A DNA stretch of 64,000 nucleotides from Mucilaginibacter sp. (GCA_028288025.1 JAQBOM010000039.1:1-64000), one strand, 5' to 3'; shown: positions 1 through 8,127, counted from the stretch's first letter. Notes: generated by a model not told the origin, from the letters alone. Numbers and translations are program-made.

Positions 1-958
1 CCTGCTGGTCGGTGAAGGCCAGCGTAAAGCCGTTGGCCCCGGAGGAAAAGTTATTGATCAGCAGGCCATAGACATGGCCTGCCGCCATCGTGATGAATTT
101 TAGCTTGCCGTTTTGCCCTTTGCCGCAGCCCGGCGGCTCGGTCAGATCGGTTTCATTAAAATCCAGCCCGGTTTTGTAATAGGGCGTATCCTTCGGGCAC
201 TCCGGCGTGGCAATGCCGTAACCAGCCTTGCAGCGGATGGCATTGGCGGGGTTCACATTGGCGCAGTCGCCCGAAGGTCCCAGGTCAAACAGTACCCAGT
301 CGATATCATCATTTGTGTTTGACGGCGTAATGGTAAACACCAGGGTACCATTGTTGGCCGCCTGCCACTTGTACCAGATGCTGTTAGATTCAGACACCTG
401 GCCGGGAGTGCTCAGGCAGGTGCCTTTTGCTTCGTCGTTGTTCAGCCCTGCGCCGCTTACATTTTGCTGCGAGATGGTTTGGGTGGAACACAGGAAAGAA
501 GATGTGGCGCAGTCCTGCCCGGGTTTGACGATGGGGTTATAATTGTTGAGGCATAGTTTGAAAGTACCTGTAGCATCATTTTCGCCCGTTATCTCAATAT
601 AATACGTATTGCCGATAATGAGGCCGCCCTTATATAAGCTGGTGATGTTATTCGATGAGACCGACGACCCCACCAGCTCGGTGCCGCCGCAGTCGCTGAA
701 AAGCCTGATCTGCGGGGCTGTCAGCGTGCCCGCCGCGCCTGCTCCGCTGACCGTGATATTAACATCGAACCCGGTTGTGGTAAACTGAAACCAGGCCGAC
801 TTTGCCACGTTGGCATTATTATACTGCTGATCCGCCGAGCAATAGTTTATGGTTTGAGCGAGTGGAGGGGCGAGCACACAGGCCGGGATCACGCCCTGTG
901 CCAGCGCATCTGTCAGGATAACGATAAAGAAAAATACGAAGACAAAATGCTTAACCAT
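1..958 (-). CDS. Secreted surface protein, C-terminus beyond window
   Basis: An open reading frame runs on the minus strand from ATG at 958 off the left edge, so only the N-terminal ~319 residues are visible. It starts with a clear Sec signal peptide (Lys-4, a Phe/Val/Ile-rich core, then A-L-A-Q cleavage). Two beta-rich modules follow, each with the pattern 'W[FY]xxxx...G...F.xxP' and paired cysteines, resembling the jellyroll domains of large Bacteroidota proteins that end in a gliding-motility/type IX secretion sorting domain. That C-terminal domain would lie outside the window, so the type IX assignment is inference. Upstream is an AT-rich gap to a tRNA gene with no other gene. Function cannot be named. 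Confidence 0.8.
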   Translation of the reverse strand, partial: MVKHFVFVFFFIVILTDALAQGVIPACVLAPPLAQTINYCSADQQYNNANVAKSAWFQFTTTGFDVNITVSGAGAAGTLTAPQIRLFSDCGGTELVGSSVSSNNITSLYKGGLIIGNTYYIEITGENDATGTFKLCLNNYNPIVKPGQDCATSSFLCSTQTISQQNVSGAGLNNDEAKGTCLSTPGQVSESNSIWYKWQAANNGTLVFTITPSNTNDDIDWVLFDLGPSGDCANVNPANAIRCKAGYGIATPECPKDTPYYKTGLDFNETDLTEPPGCGKGQNGKLKFITMAAGHVYGLLINNFSSGANGFTLAFTDQQ

Positions 959-1195
959 ACATTAATAAATACCAGGCAACCGCCACCGGCGGCGTATGGC
1001 ATCCCGTTGTGAAAGGTTCAACAATATAGGGGATTACATCCGAAAATCATACAATTTTAAAATATTCCGGGTGTAACTTTTACGAATTATTTAAATGACA
1101 ATACTTTCGGATCAGGTAAATTACAAGGCGCATTGGAGTTAAGTTTTGTGGGAGGCTTAAATCAATTAAGTGCCCGTTCGCTATCGCTCACTGGT

Positions 1196-1253
1196 CATTT
1201 TTATTTTATGGCTTATGCACAAACCTATTTGGCAACGTCATAAAATAAAAATG
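1196..1253. repeat. 15-bp perfect inverted repeat
   Basis: CATTTTTATTTTATG at 1196-1210 is the exact reverse complement of 1239-1253, with 28 bases between. The right arm overlaps the terminator hairpin of the tRNA gene, so the two structures exclude each other in RNA. The rest of 959-1195 is AT-rich and shows no gene. Confidence 0.75.
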
Positions 1254-1272
1254 CCTGGCGTAGCCAGGCATT
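1243..1272 (-). terminator. Rho-independent terminator of tRNA-Ser
   Basis: AATGCCTGGC (1250-1259) pairs perfectly with GCCAGGCATT (1263-1272) around a 3-nt loop. Read on the minus strand it is followed by an ATTTTTATTTTA tract and lies 12 nt past the tRNA 3' end. Confidence 0.8.
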
Positions 1273-1283
1273 TAATTGATTTG

Positions 1284-1371
1284 CGGAGAGGGAGGGACTC
1301 GAACCCTCGATACCCTTTTGAAGTATACACACTTTCCAGGCGTGCTCTTTCGACCACTCAGACACCTCTCC
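1284..1371 (-). tRNA. tRNA-Ser (anticodon GGA)
   Basis: Minus strand, 88 nt. The 7-bp acceptor stem GGAGAGG/CCTCTCC is followed by discriminator G. The T-arm carries TTCGAGT. The anticodon stem CACGC/GTGTG frames the loop CTGGAAA, giving anticodon GGA, and there is a long variable arm as expected for class II serine tRNAs. CCA is not encoded. Confidence 0.95.
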
Positions 1372-1400
1372 TGGTATTCCCTGTTATATAATACTCAACA

Positions 1401-1436
1401 TGTCATTGCGAGCGATAGCGCGGCAATCTCGTCGCT
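1401..1436 (+). repeat. Dispersed TGTCATTGCGAGCG-type repeat fragment
   Basis: The stretch beginning TGTCATTGCGAGCGATAGCG and ending CGGCAATCTCGTCGC resembles a short repeat family that is scattered in intergenic regions of many Bacteroidota genomes. An inverted 11-base piece (CGCTATCGCTC) sits at 1179-1189 on the other side of the tRNA. Family membership is from memory and not tested here. Confidence 0.45.
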
Positions 1437-1504
1437 TGTTTACGCTTTGCATGCGAATTCTAACAGGAACGCAAAGGTAAAATAATATTGCTTTTTTCGG
1501 GTAC

Positions 1505-1530
1505 AAAAAAAAGCCCGGGGTAAACCGGGC
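1505..1530 (-). terminator. Rho-independent terminator of the VOC gene
   Basis: GCCCGG (1513-1518) and CCGGGC (1525-1530) pair around GGTAAA. On the minus strand the hairpin is followed by eight T residues. It lies 68 nt beyond the stop codon of the VOC gene. Confidence 0.75.
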
Positions 1531-1597
1531 GCGTGGTAGCAGTATTTTAATGATCCGGCAATAATTTAACCGCGAATACGGCAAAAGAAATACCCAT

Positions 1598-1924
1598 TTA
1601 TTTTTGATGCAAACACAGGGCGTTCCCGTCAAGGTCCTTAAGCCAGGCGAACTTGCCCCATGGCGTGCTGTCAATTTTACCTGCCTCAATGCCCTTTGTT
1701 TTCAGTTCCTCAATTTCCTTTTCGATGTCATCGGTATCACAAATAGTTGCCTGGAAGCTGGCAAGGGAAATGGAAGTTCCGCCGCCGGGCAATCCCATCT
1801 GTATCCAGGTTTCGCCATGCGGGTCGGGCGCTTCTATAGTGATCTCAAATCCAAGTTTCAGGTAAAATTCTTTTGCTTTTTGTCGATCCTTAACGGGGAT
1901 CATGATAACTTCTACGCTTTTCAT
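1598..1924 (-). CDS. VOC-family (glyoxalase/bleomycin-resistance fold) protein
   Basis: A 108-residue protein of the vicinal oxygen chelate superfamily: a single betaalphabetabetabeta module pair with the typical openings 'VEVIMIPVKDRQKAKEFYLKLGF' (N-terminal half) and 'WGKFAWLKDLDGNALCLHQ' (end). I chose the ATG at 1924, preceded by AAAGAAA, over the longer reading from 1981, because the family homology begins at MKSVEV. Such single-domain proteins bind a metal or a small hydrophobic ligand; the substrate cannot be read from the sequence. It is transcribed alone, with its own terminator at about 1513, and is divergent from the GlxA-type regulator, which suggests but does not prove a regulatory link. 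Confidence 0.85.
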   Translation of the reverse strand: MKSVEVIMIPVKDRQKAKEFYLKLGFEITIEAPDPHGETWIQMGLPGGGTSISLASFQATICDTDDIEKEIEELKTKGIEAGKIDSTPWGKFAWLKDLDGNALCLHQK

Positions 1925-2041
1925 TTTCTTTATGTTTATTAATGACGAGACAAAGCTATAGGTGAAGGGCGACATCAACACGTGGCGAAAACGTCAATCT
2001 GCTATGTTGATTGCGACAGATAATACGCCTACTTTTATGCC

Positions 2042-3037
2042 ATGAAACATATCTCCATCCTGGTATTACATGATGCAACAATGTCATGCATTGATAGCAG
2101 TTACCAGATGCTTAGCCGTGTAAACGACTTTTTGAAGTACCAGGGCAAAGCGCCTTTTTACATGGTAGAAATCGTGGGGTTAAAGCAGGATATCCCGTTA
2201 AATAACGGGCTTTATAACATACATGTAAACCGTACGATAGACCAGGTCGAAAAAACAGACGTGGTAATTATTCCGATACTATGCGGCGATTTCTCAAAGG
2301 CTTTAACAGCAAATGAACCTTATGCCGACTGGGTGTTAACCCAATATAAAAACGGCGCCGAACTGGTAAGCCTGTGTGTCGGTTCATTTTTCCTGGCCGG
2401 AACGGGTCTGCTAAACGGACGGAAATGTGCCATCCATTGGGGAGCAAAAGATGAGTTTCGGGCCATGTTTCCCGATGTGGTTATTATTGACGATACGATC
2501 ATTACGGACGAAAACGGAATTTATACCTGCGGCGGGGGCTACTCATACCTCAACCTGCTGCTGTATATTATCGAAAAACATTTGGGAAGGGAAATGTCTA
2601 TACTGGCCTCAAAGATGTTTGAAATTGATATTGAACGAAAGAGCCAGAATCCTTTCATGATCTTCGTCGGTCAAAAAAGGCACGGCGACCAGGTGGTACT
2701 GGCGGCACAACAATGGATAGAAGCCAGCCCTGCGCAAACCTTCACCATTGGCGGGCTCTGCTCCAAATTCAACGTAGCACGCCGGTCATTTGAACGCAGG
2801 TTTAAAAAACACACCGGGAACTCCATTGCCGAATATATCCAAAGGGTAAAGGTTGAATACGCCAAAAAACAACTGGAGCTAAGCGCAAAAAACGTTAACG
2901 AGATCATCTACGAGCTTGGCTACAACGACGTCAACGCCTTCCGCAAGGTATTCCGGAAAAACACCGACCTGTCACCGGCTGATTATCGTAAAAAATATAA
3001 CTTGCTTCTATCACACCAATCTTTCCGGCCTGAATAA
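2042..3037 (+). CDS. GlxA-type AraC regulator with DJ-1/PfpI domain
   Basis: 331 residues. Residues ~1-190 form a DJ-1/PfpI-like (class I amidotransferase-like) domain, with the nucleophile-elbow region LVSLCVGSFFLAG and the following CAIHWG. Residues ~225-325 are an AraC/XylS double HTH, including 'FNVARRSFERRFKKHTG' and the second helix set ending 'YNDVNAFRKVFRK' with 'SPADYRKKY'. This is the GlxA architecture: in that family the N-terminal domain is thought to sense a metabolite rather than act as an enzyme. It is divergent from the VOC gene with ~117 bp between starts and is followed at once by a GCAGGGTC hairpin repeat. Target genes unknown. Confidence 0.9.
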   Translation: MKHISILVLHDATMSCIDSSYQMLSRVNDFLKYQGKAPFYMVEIVGLKQDIPLNNGLYNIHVNRTIDQVEKTDVVIIPILCGDFSKALTANEPYADWVLTQYKNGAELVSLCVGSFFLAGTGLLNGRKCAIHWGAKDEFRAMFPDVVIIDDTIITDENGIYTCGGGYSYLNLLLYIIEKHLGREMSILASKMFEIDIERKSQNPFMIFVGQKRHGDQVVLAAQQWIEASPAQTFTIGGLCSKFNVARRSFERRFKKHTGNSIAEYIQRVKVEYAKKQLELSAKNVNEIIYELGYNDVNAFRKVFRKNTDLSPADYRKKYNLLLSHQSFRPE

Positions 3038-3050
3038 GTTCTACTCCCCC

Positions 3051-3190
3051 CCGCAGGGTCTGTCGAAGACGATCCTGCGCAGAGCAATGCCGTTCCGTCC
3101 CCGCAGGGTCTGTCAGAGACGACCCTGCGCAGAGCATGCTGTTAAAATATCGGAATATTCGTCCTTCAGAGACGCATCCTGCGGGGACAC
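3051..3190. repeat. GCAGGGTC twin-hairpin repeat, copy 1
   Basis: Two consecutive hairpins (3052-3079 and 3102-3129) have arms CGCAGGGTC/GACCCTGCG and a 10-nt loop of TGTCxxAGAC type. One arm base of the first is changed (GATCC). A conserved spacer with 'AATATTCGTCCTTCA' and a CATCCTGCGGG tail follow. The copy begins 15 nt after the GlxA-type stop codon. Confidence 0.8.
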
Positions 3191-3245
3191 TACCATATAT
3201 CAAAATTAATTTTTTTGATTACATTGCTTCCATAAACCCTTGACC

Positions 3246-4364
3246 ATGCATCACAAGTCTTTGACTACCAAGCCGCATTATCCCATACTCGACGGCCTGC
3301 GCGGCGTTGCGGCTATTATGGTTGTCGCCTTTCATATTTGCGAGGCGCATTCTACGAGCCACCTCGACCAGGTTATCAATCACGGCTATCTTGCGGTCGA
3401 TTTTTTCTTCCTCCTGTCTGGTTTTGTCATCGGTTATGCTTATGACGATCGCTGGAATAAACTGACTACCGGCGGCTTTTTTAAACGCCGCCTCATCAGG
3501 CTGCAGCCCATGGTGGTAATGGGCATGGTAGTGGGCGCTGCATGCTTCTATTTCCAGGCATCTCCCATGTGGCCGGGCATTAGTGCCGTACCGGTATGGA
3601 AAATGCTGTTGGTGATGCTCATCGGCTTCACGCTGATCCCTGTGCCGCAATCCCTGGATATCAGGGGCTGGCAGGAAATGCATCCGCTGGACGGGCCAGG
3701 GTGGTCGCTTTTTTTTGAATATATAGCCAATATACTATACGCGCTTTTTGTACGTAAATTCTCCAAAACGCTGTTGTTTGTCCTGGTAATCCTGGCGGCC
3801 GTTGCGCTGGTACAATACGCTGTAACCAGCTCTACCGGCGACGTGATCGGCGGCTGGTCGCTCGATTCGCTGCAGCTGCGCATTGGTTTTACGCGCATGA
3901 TGTTCCCTTTCTTTGCCGGATTGCTGCTTTGCCGGACAGCCAGCCTCACGCAGTTAAAAAACGCATTTTTCTGGTGCAGCCTGTTGTTGGTGATCGTGTT
4001 CGCGATACCGCGGATCGGCGGCGAAAAACAACTTTGGATGAATGGCCTGTACGATTCGCTCGCCGTCATCCTGGCATTCCCGCTTATCGTTTACCTGGGT
4101 GCAAGCGGCCGGATAACCGGCGCATTCGCCTCCCGCGTCTGCAAATTCTTTGGCGGCATATCGTACCCCATTTATATTACGCATTACCCGCTCATTTATA
4201 TTTATACCGGCTGGGTAAGCAAACATAAGGGCATTACACTACTCCAGGCATGGCCATTCGCATTGCTTACGTATGTATCGGCCATAGGTTTAGCCTATGC
4301 CTGCCTCAAATTTTATGATGAACCTGTAAGGCGCTGGCTGAATAAAAAGTTTGGAAATGCTTAG
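3246..4364 (+). CDS. Acyltransferase-3 family membrane protein
   Basis: 372 residues from ATG 3246 (a TTG two codons earlier is less likely). The start 'YPILDGLRGVAAIMVVAFHICE' with the conserved H, then 'AVDFFFLLSGFVIGYAYDDRW' and 'FFKRRLIRLQPM', are hallmarks of the OafA/YrhL acyltransferase-3 family. About ten hydrophobic segments follow, and the end is the usual 'ISYPIYITHYPLIY...' helix pair and 'YDEPVRRWL'. Members transfer acetyl or other acyl groups from the cytoplasmic side onto sugars of polysaccharides, O-antigen or glycolipids; the acceptor here is unknown. It stands alone between two copies of the twin-hairpin repeat. Confidence 0.9.
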   Translation: MHHKSLTTKPHYPILDGLRGVAAIMVVAFHICEAHSTSHLDQVINHGYLAVDFFFLLSGFVIGYAYDDRWNKLTTGGFFKRRLIRLQPMVVMGMVVGAACFYFQASPMWPGISAVPVWKMLLVMLIGFTLIPVPQSLDIRGWQEMHPLDGPGWSLFFEYIANILYALFVRKFSKTLLFVLVILAAVALVQYAVTSSTGDVIGGWSLDSLQLRIGFTRMMFPFFAGLLLCRTASLTQLKNAFFWCSLLLVIVFAIPRIGGEKQLWMNGLYDSLAVILAFPLIVYLGASGRITGAFASRVCKFFGGISYPIYITHYPLIYIYTGWVSKHKGITLLQAWPFALLTYVSAIGLAYACLKFYDEPVRRWLNKKFGNA

Positions 4365-4400
4365 TTGATTGAATGCCGGAATTATGCAGTACTGATATCC

Positions 4401-4540
4401 CGTCCCCGCAGGGTCTGTCGTAGACGACCCTGCGCTGAACAATGGTGTTAATTTGATTGAATACCGGAACTCCCGACTGATATTATTCGTCCTCCAAACA
4501 CGCATACCCCGCGAGGTTTTTTTCAAGAGTCCCTGCGTGG
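4401..4540. repeat. GCAGGGTC twin-hairpin repeat, copy 2
   Basis: Hairpin 1 at 4407-4434 has perfect 9-bp arms CGCAGGGTC/GACCCTGCG. The spacer contains GAACAATG and TTTGATTGAATACCGGAA. Hairpin 2 (4508-4540) is decayed, keeping TTTTTTTCAAGAGTCCCTGCG. It follows the acyltransferase stop codon by 42 nt. Confidence 0.75.
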
Positions 4541-4551
4541 ACAGAGAGATC

Positions 4552-4618
4552 AGGTGTACCACCCGGTACAGGTGGTTACACCTGGACACACCTGGTTACG
4601 CATGAACATACTGACAGT
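4552..4618. repeat. ACACCTG-rich short repeat, copy A
   Basis: CCGGTACAGGTGGTTACACC and the following TGGACACACCTGG form overlapping short repeats. CAGGTG-GTTA-CACCTG is a perfect small palindrome. A closely similar stretch, ending in the same GAACA(T/C)ACTGACA, occurs at 60694-60733. Confidence 0.5.
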
Positions 4619-4644
4619 ATTTTGGCACCGTTCATTTTTCTTTC

Positions 4645-4785
4645 CCGGCCCGCAGGGTCAGTCGGAGACGACCCTGCGCAGAACAATGCCGTTCATTTGA
4701 TTGAATACGCAATTATTCGGGACTGATGTTATTCGTATTCAAACACCCATCCTGCGCAGGGTCCTTTTCAAGAGACCCTGCGGGA
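4645..4785. repeat. GCAGGGTC twin-hairpin repeat, copy 3 (most complete)
   Basis: Hairpin 1 is at 4651-4678 (CGCAGGGTC, loop AGTCGGAGAC, GACCCTGCG). Hairpin 2 is at 4755-4782 (CGCAGGGTC, loop CTTTTCAAGA, GACCCTGCG). The 76-nt spacer carries GAACAATGCCGTT, TTGATTGAATACG and ATTCGTATTCAAACACCCAT. Both hairpins have perfect 9-bp stems, making this the best reference copy. Confidence 0.85.
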
Positions 4786-4791
4786 ACAGTA

Positions 4792-4938
4792 AACTTTAGC
4801 GAAGATGCTATTATCAATTACTTTCACGATCAGAGTTACTTCAACTACCAATGCACTTTTAACCCGCTCGATAAGGTCATCGAACTTTATGAACGTCTTT
4901 TGCAGGCGGAAAAGGATAAGAATGAGTTGAAAAAGTAA
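4792..4938 (+). pseudogene. Possible 3' remnant of a small HTH-regulator gene
   Basis: Immediately after repeat copy 3 a frame stays open for ~48 codons, ending FNPLDKVIELYERLLQAEKD and then KNELKK. An acidic/basic helix of this kind is typical of the C-terminus of short XRE-type regulators in this bacterial group. There is no start codon of its own outside the repeat and no DNA-binding helix upstream, so it is best read as the tail of a gene whose 5' part is missing, perhaps replaced by the repeat. It may also be chance. Confidence 0.3.
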
Positions 4939-5013
4939 TGCTGGAAAAGTTTTTTATTGTTACATATATGTCTCTTTTGATATAAATATGTAACAATGGC
5001 CATATACGAGCAT

Positions 5014-5042
5014 AAAAAAGCCCGGCAATTTAATTACCAGGC
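5014..5042. terminator. Possible bidirectional terminator
   Basis: AAGCCCGG and CCAGGCTT form an imperfect 8-bp stem around AATTTAATTA-like sequence, preceded by an A-tract. It lies between the HTH remnant (plus) and the lipoprotein gene (minus) and could serve both. Confidence 0.45.
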
Positions 5043-5096
5043 TTAGCATTGGGGGGATCTCTAACAGCAGGATTGATAAACTAACCCACCACTACC

Positions 5097-5555
5097 TCAT
5101 TTATATCTTTCGAATATGGGATTTTCTTGATGTTTATCATATTCAGTCTCATCACCAATAAAAAAGGATGAAGCATTGATTTTTTGTTTTACGTCGGTAC
5201 TCATTCCTGGAGATCCAAGTGTAGTACCAAAATAAATTTTATCGTTGATATTTGTTATACTATCCTTATCGTAATAATAATAATCTATCTCATACCAATT
5301 ACCTAAACTTTGATCGTATGGTATCTTAAAATCTGAAGGGTCCCCGGTGATCATATAAACATAACCATCATTAAAACGAAACGGCTGCACACTTTTTGCA
5401 GTATCTGTGTAAACTATATTTACCCAGCCCTTGTACCCCTTGGGAATAAAATAAATAATCTTCTTAGTATCATGTTTGCATGATAAAATACAACATAAGA
5501 CAACCAGAACCGATGTGAATACACAGGTATTTCTTTTTATGCTTAAAACGTTCAT
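5097..5555 (-). CDS. Small lipoprotein, function unknown
   Basis: 152 residues. The N-terminus has Lys/Arg, a hydrophobic core and a lipobox ending I-L-S-C at about residue 26, so a lipid-anchored periplasmic or outer-membrane protein. The mature part begins 'IIYFIPKGYKGWVNIVY', which resembles the opening of a DUF6843-type domain ('P-x-G-Y-x-G-W-V'); I am not certain of that family. It is rich in Tyr/Asp and has no visible catalytic motif. It is monocistronic. The gene and its surroundings are more AT-rich than the acyltransferase gene, a weak hint of separate origin. Confidence 0.75.
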   Translation of the reverse strand: MNVLSIKRNTCVFTSVLVVLCCILSCKHDTKKIIYFIPKGYKGWVNIVYTDTAKSVQPFRFNDGYVYMITGDPSDFKIPYDQSLGNWYEIDYYYYDKDSITNINDKIYFGTTLGSPGMSTDVKQKINASSFFIGDETEYDKHQENPIFERYK

Positions 5556-5767
5556 TATTATTCTCCTTTACCTTTGCGCTTGGTCTTCCTTTATCTTTTT
5601 GTGGATTTCTACCTGTTTGCCCAGATGTATTTATTTTAACATCACCTATTACCGGAAATAAATTAAGAATATCCTTAGGGTTTGTTCGATCTCCTAAATC
5701 CCTACCGGCATCCGAGGGCTTATCAAAAATATCAGATCTACCGTCTTTTTTTGTTCGTCTTTTCCGT

Positions 5768-5890
5768 CCCAGCAGGGTCTGTCGGAGACGACCCTGCGCT
5801 TAACAATGCTGTTACTTGGATTGAATCCCAGAATATTCGTCCTTCAAACATCCATCCTGCACAGGGTCCTTTTCAAGAGACCCGCGGGAC
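5768..5890. repeat. GCAGGGTC twin-hairpin repeat, copy 4
   Basis: Hairpin 1 is at 5772-5797 (GCAGGGTC, loop TGTCGGAGAC, GACCCTGC). The spacer has TTAACAATGCTGTT, TTGGATTGAATCCCAGAA and 'TATTCGTCCTTCAAACATCC'. Hairpin 2 is at 5859-5888, with loop CTTTTCAAGA and one arm base changed. It ends 6 nt before the stop codon of the next minus-strand gene. Confidence 0.8.
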
Positions 5891-5895
5891 AAAAA

Positions 5896-8127
5896 TTAAA
5901 ATGTCTCTACCTCTGTCAGATCATTTACATCACCTTGCTGATAGAACTCAGAGTAAAGGCCCAACTGAACTATTTTTATGGCATTCCGCCAGCGCACTTT
6001 CAGCATCAAATCCAGTTTTAAAAACACTGATTTATCCAAGGTTTCTTCACGCTCATTCGGGAAAAGAGAGCGGACCTCCTGGTTTTCGTTGAGGTCGATC
6101 ACGGAGCCATAAAGATGGATCACTTGGTTAATATGTTCTAGCGAAAAACGTTCTATATCTTCAGCCTCGACGTCACCAAACTCAAATTCCGGTAAAGACG
6201 TTTTCCTCATTACTAAGAGCGAACTCCTAATTAACTGTTGGTCACTGTAGGCGACCTTGATAATCGGAATCCCGCCGTAATTTTCAGAGCTCAAATTTGG
6301 AAGCTTAAGTTTGTGGTTGACGACATCGACGTCAATCCCGAAATTTAGCAGAACATGCTCTTCTCCATTTAACCTCATCTTATCAATAGCCTTAAACAAC
6401 TGTGCTGCCTTAAACAAATAACTTATATTGACTTTACTTTGAAACATACCGGTCAAGTTATGGGTGACCTTAGTGGCCAGTTCTGAAGCCAGAAAAGTAT
6501 CATAGTTCAAATGCGAGATAGGTTGGTCTAGTGCAAAAGCGGCTTTTTCAAATAAAACGGAATTACCGGTGATGAATCCTAAATTATAATTCTCGACAAT
6601 GGATTCTTCATTTAGAATGTTCTGATAGGCATCGATCCTAAGCCCGACAATTTGTGCGGATCTAGTTAAAAAGAATCTGATCTTTCTAGGATCAGTCTCC
6701 TGTTCAGCCTCTCCATTGGCATAGGCAGCTTCTGCGTTTACGATAGCCTGAGCGATTAGTTCTTCAGGAATAGGTTTGTTATTTTTCCGGCCCCATTCTT
6801 CGTCGATGCGTTCGTAACCTAATGTCTTCAATAAGGCTTGGTTTGTTTGAATTTCGAGTACATACATTTTCAAGAACCTTAATTGATGTATCCAAGTATA
6901 GCGTTCTGCTTGTGTACGAGGAACATGCGGGATTTCGACAGGTTCATAACCATACCATTGTGACCGGATGTGGTACTGGCGGATCATAAGCAAAGCTATA
7001 TAACGGCAGATCCAAGCACGTGATTGCTGCTCACCATCAATGCCATCCAGACCAGGGAAACCGTAATTGCCAATATAGAAACCCGCTGCAGGGTTCCAGA
7101 ATCGGAAGAATAAGTTAAATATTTCAGCCATGGTTGTCGGTAACAGTTCATAACGTGCTGGAATGCTCATTGTATGGTTAAAAATCCTTCGCAGCAAGGT
7201 TTGGCGCTCGGCATACAAAAGCATGCCGCCAAGTGCAAAATGAAACTCATAAAATCGGTCGCGTTCTAATTCTCGCTGGTTGACCTCTTCGTTATTAAGA
7301 ATAGTTAGTGGATTATCGGGATCTCTTCTTTCTGCAATCCTTTCCAAACCAGTATAAGAATATTGATGCGAATTCTTCCAGAACTCAAACAAATAATCAT
7401 CTTGCTGTAATTCAACTATCAGTCTCATGTTTGCCCATAACCACTGATAGGTTTGCTCATCGATTGGGTGGTATTCCGTCCCCCCAAGAAGCCACCTACC
7501 GCTGGCGGCGCTAAAGCCAATAAACTGGATCTCTTTTGCCGCTGAACTTCCTGCTTGCTGGATAGTCTTGTAAGCCATGTCGTAAAAAACCGCCGGGTAT
7601 TGAACCGGTCCGTTGCCAGTCTCATTTCGGTATCGCCCGAATTGCTGATTGACATAACGATAGACTGTTTCAATCAGTGCAACATCCCTGACCCGGATAC
7701 CCGTGTATAAAAGATCAGCCATAGCGATAAAGTATAAATGTTCCTCTGTTTCACGTTGTTGCCTCAAGTATTCTGCAAGTCTGTGAGGAACATAATAGAC
7801 AAAGGCTTTCCTTGTATAAAACAAAAATGCAGCGATCATTAAAACAGTAATAATGATTAACACGATATCTATCCAATCGTAGAAAGGAGAATTAGGATTT
7901 GCCGGACTCCTGAAATTTATCGTCCAAACGATCTCGATAAGCACGCAAATCAGGGACAATGGCAACAATCGGCCGAACCATATCCACTCGGCACTTTTTT
8001 CAAACAGACTAGTGATATTGATGGAATTATATTTTTCGTCCAGCCGCGTGATCGTTTGGAAAGAAATTGGATAAGCCAGGCCAAGAATAGCTATGATAAA
8101 ATAAATGCAGATGTCTGTGACAGGCAT
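5896..8127 (-). CDS. Large membrane-anchored protein of unknown function
   Basis: 743 residues. Three hydrophobic segments lie at roughly residues 5-25, 50-70 and 85-108. A long (~620 residue) soluble part rich in Tyr, Glu and Arg follows, with no signal peptide and no P-loop, HExxH or other catalytic motif I recognise. The soluble part is predicted helical by eye and presumably cytoplasmic, as it follows an odd number of helices with R/K at the membrane exit. It stands alone: the upstream region is AT-rich and the 3' end abuts a twin-hairpin repeat. I do not recognise the family. Confidence 0.75.
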   Translation of the reverse strand: MPVTDICIYFIIAILGLAYPISFQTITRLDEKYNSINITSLFEKSAEWIWFGRLLPLSLICVLIEIVWTINFRSPANPNSPFYDWIDIVLIIITVLMIAAFLFYTRKAFVYYVPHRLAEYLRQQRETEEHLYFIAMADLLYTGIRVRDVALIETVYRYVNQQFGRYRNETGNGPVQYPAVFYDMAYKTIQQAGSSAAKEIQFIGFSAASGRWLLGGTEYHPIDEQTYQWLWANMRLIVELQQDDYLFEFWKNSHQYSYTGLERIAERRDPDNPLTILNNEEVNQRELERDRFYEFHFALGGMLLYAERQTLLRRIFNHTMSIPARYELLPTTMAEIFNLFFRFWNPAAGFYIGNYGFPGLDGIDGEQQSRAWICRYIALLMIRQYHIRSQWYGYEPVEIPHVPRTQAERYTWIHQLRFLKMYVLEIQTNQALLKTLGYERIDEEWGRKNNKPIPEELIAQAIVNAEAAYANGEAEQETDPRKIRFFLTRSAQIVGLRIDAYQNILNEESIVENYNLGFITGNSVLFEKAAFALDQPISHLNYDTFLASELATKVTHNLTGMFQSKVNISYLFKAAQLFKAIDKMRLNGEEHVLLNFGIDVDVVNHKLKLPNLSSENYGGIPIIKVAYSDQQLIRSSLLVMRKTSLPEFEFGDVEAEDIERFSLEHINQVIHLYGSVIDLNENQEVRSLFPNEREETLDKSVFLKLDLMLKVRWRNAIKIVQLGLYSEFYQQGDVNDLTEVETF

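Noticed and set aside
1170..1485. Two ORFs overlapping tRNA-Ser(GGA)
   Set aside because: They read through a tRNA gene and its terminator; no ribosome sites.
4726..4791. N-terminal part of the 70-residue ORF at 4726
   Set aside because: These residues are the translation of the repeat hairpin (SCAGSFSRDPAG), not protein-coding sequence.
3051..5890. CRISPR array
   Set aside because: The repeats are palindromic, few, unevenly spaced and interleaved with genes; spacers are conserved rather than unique, and no cas gene is in the window.
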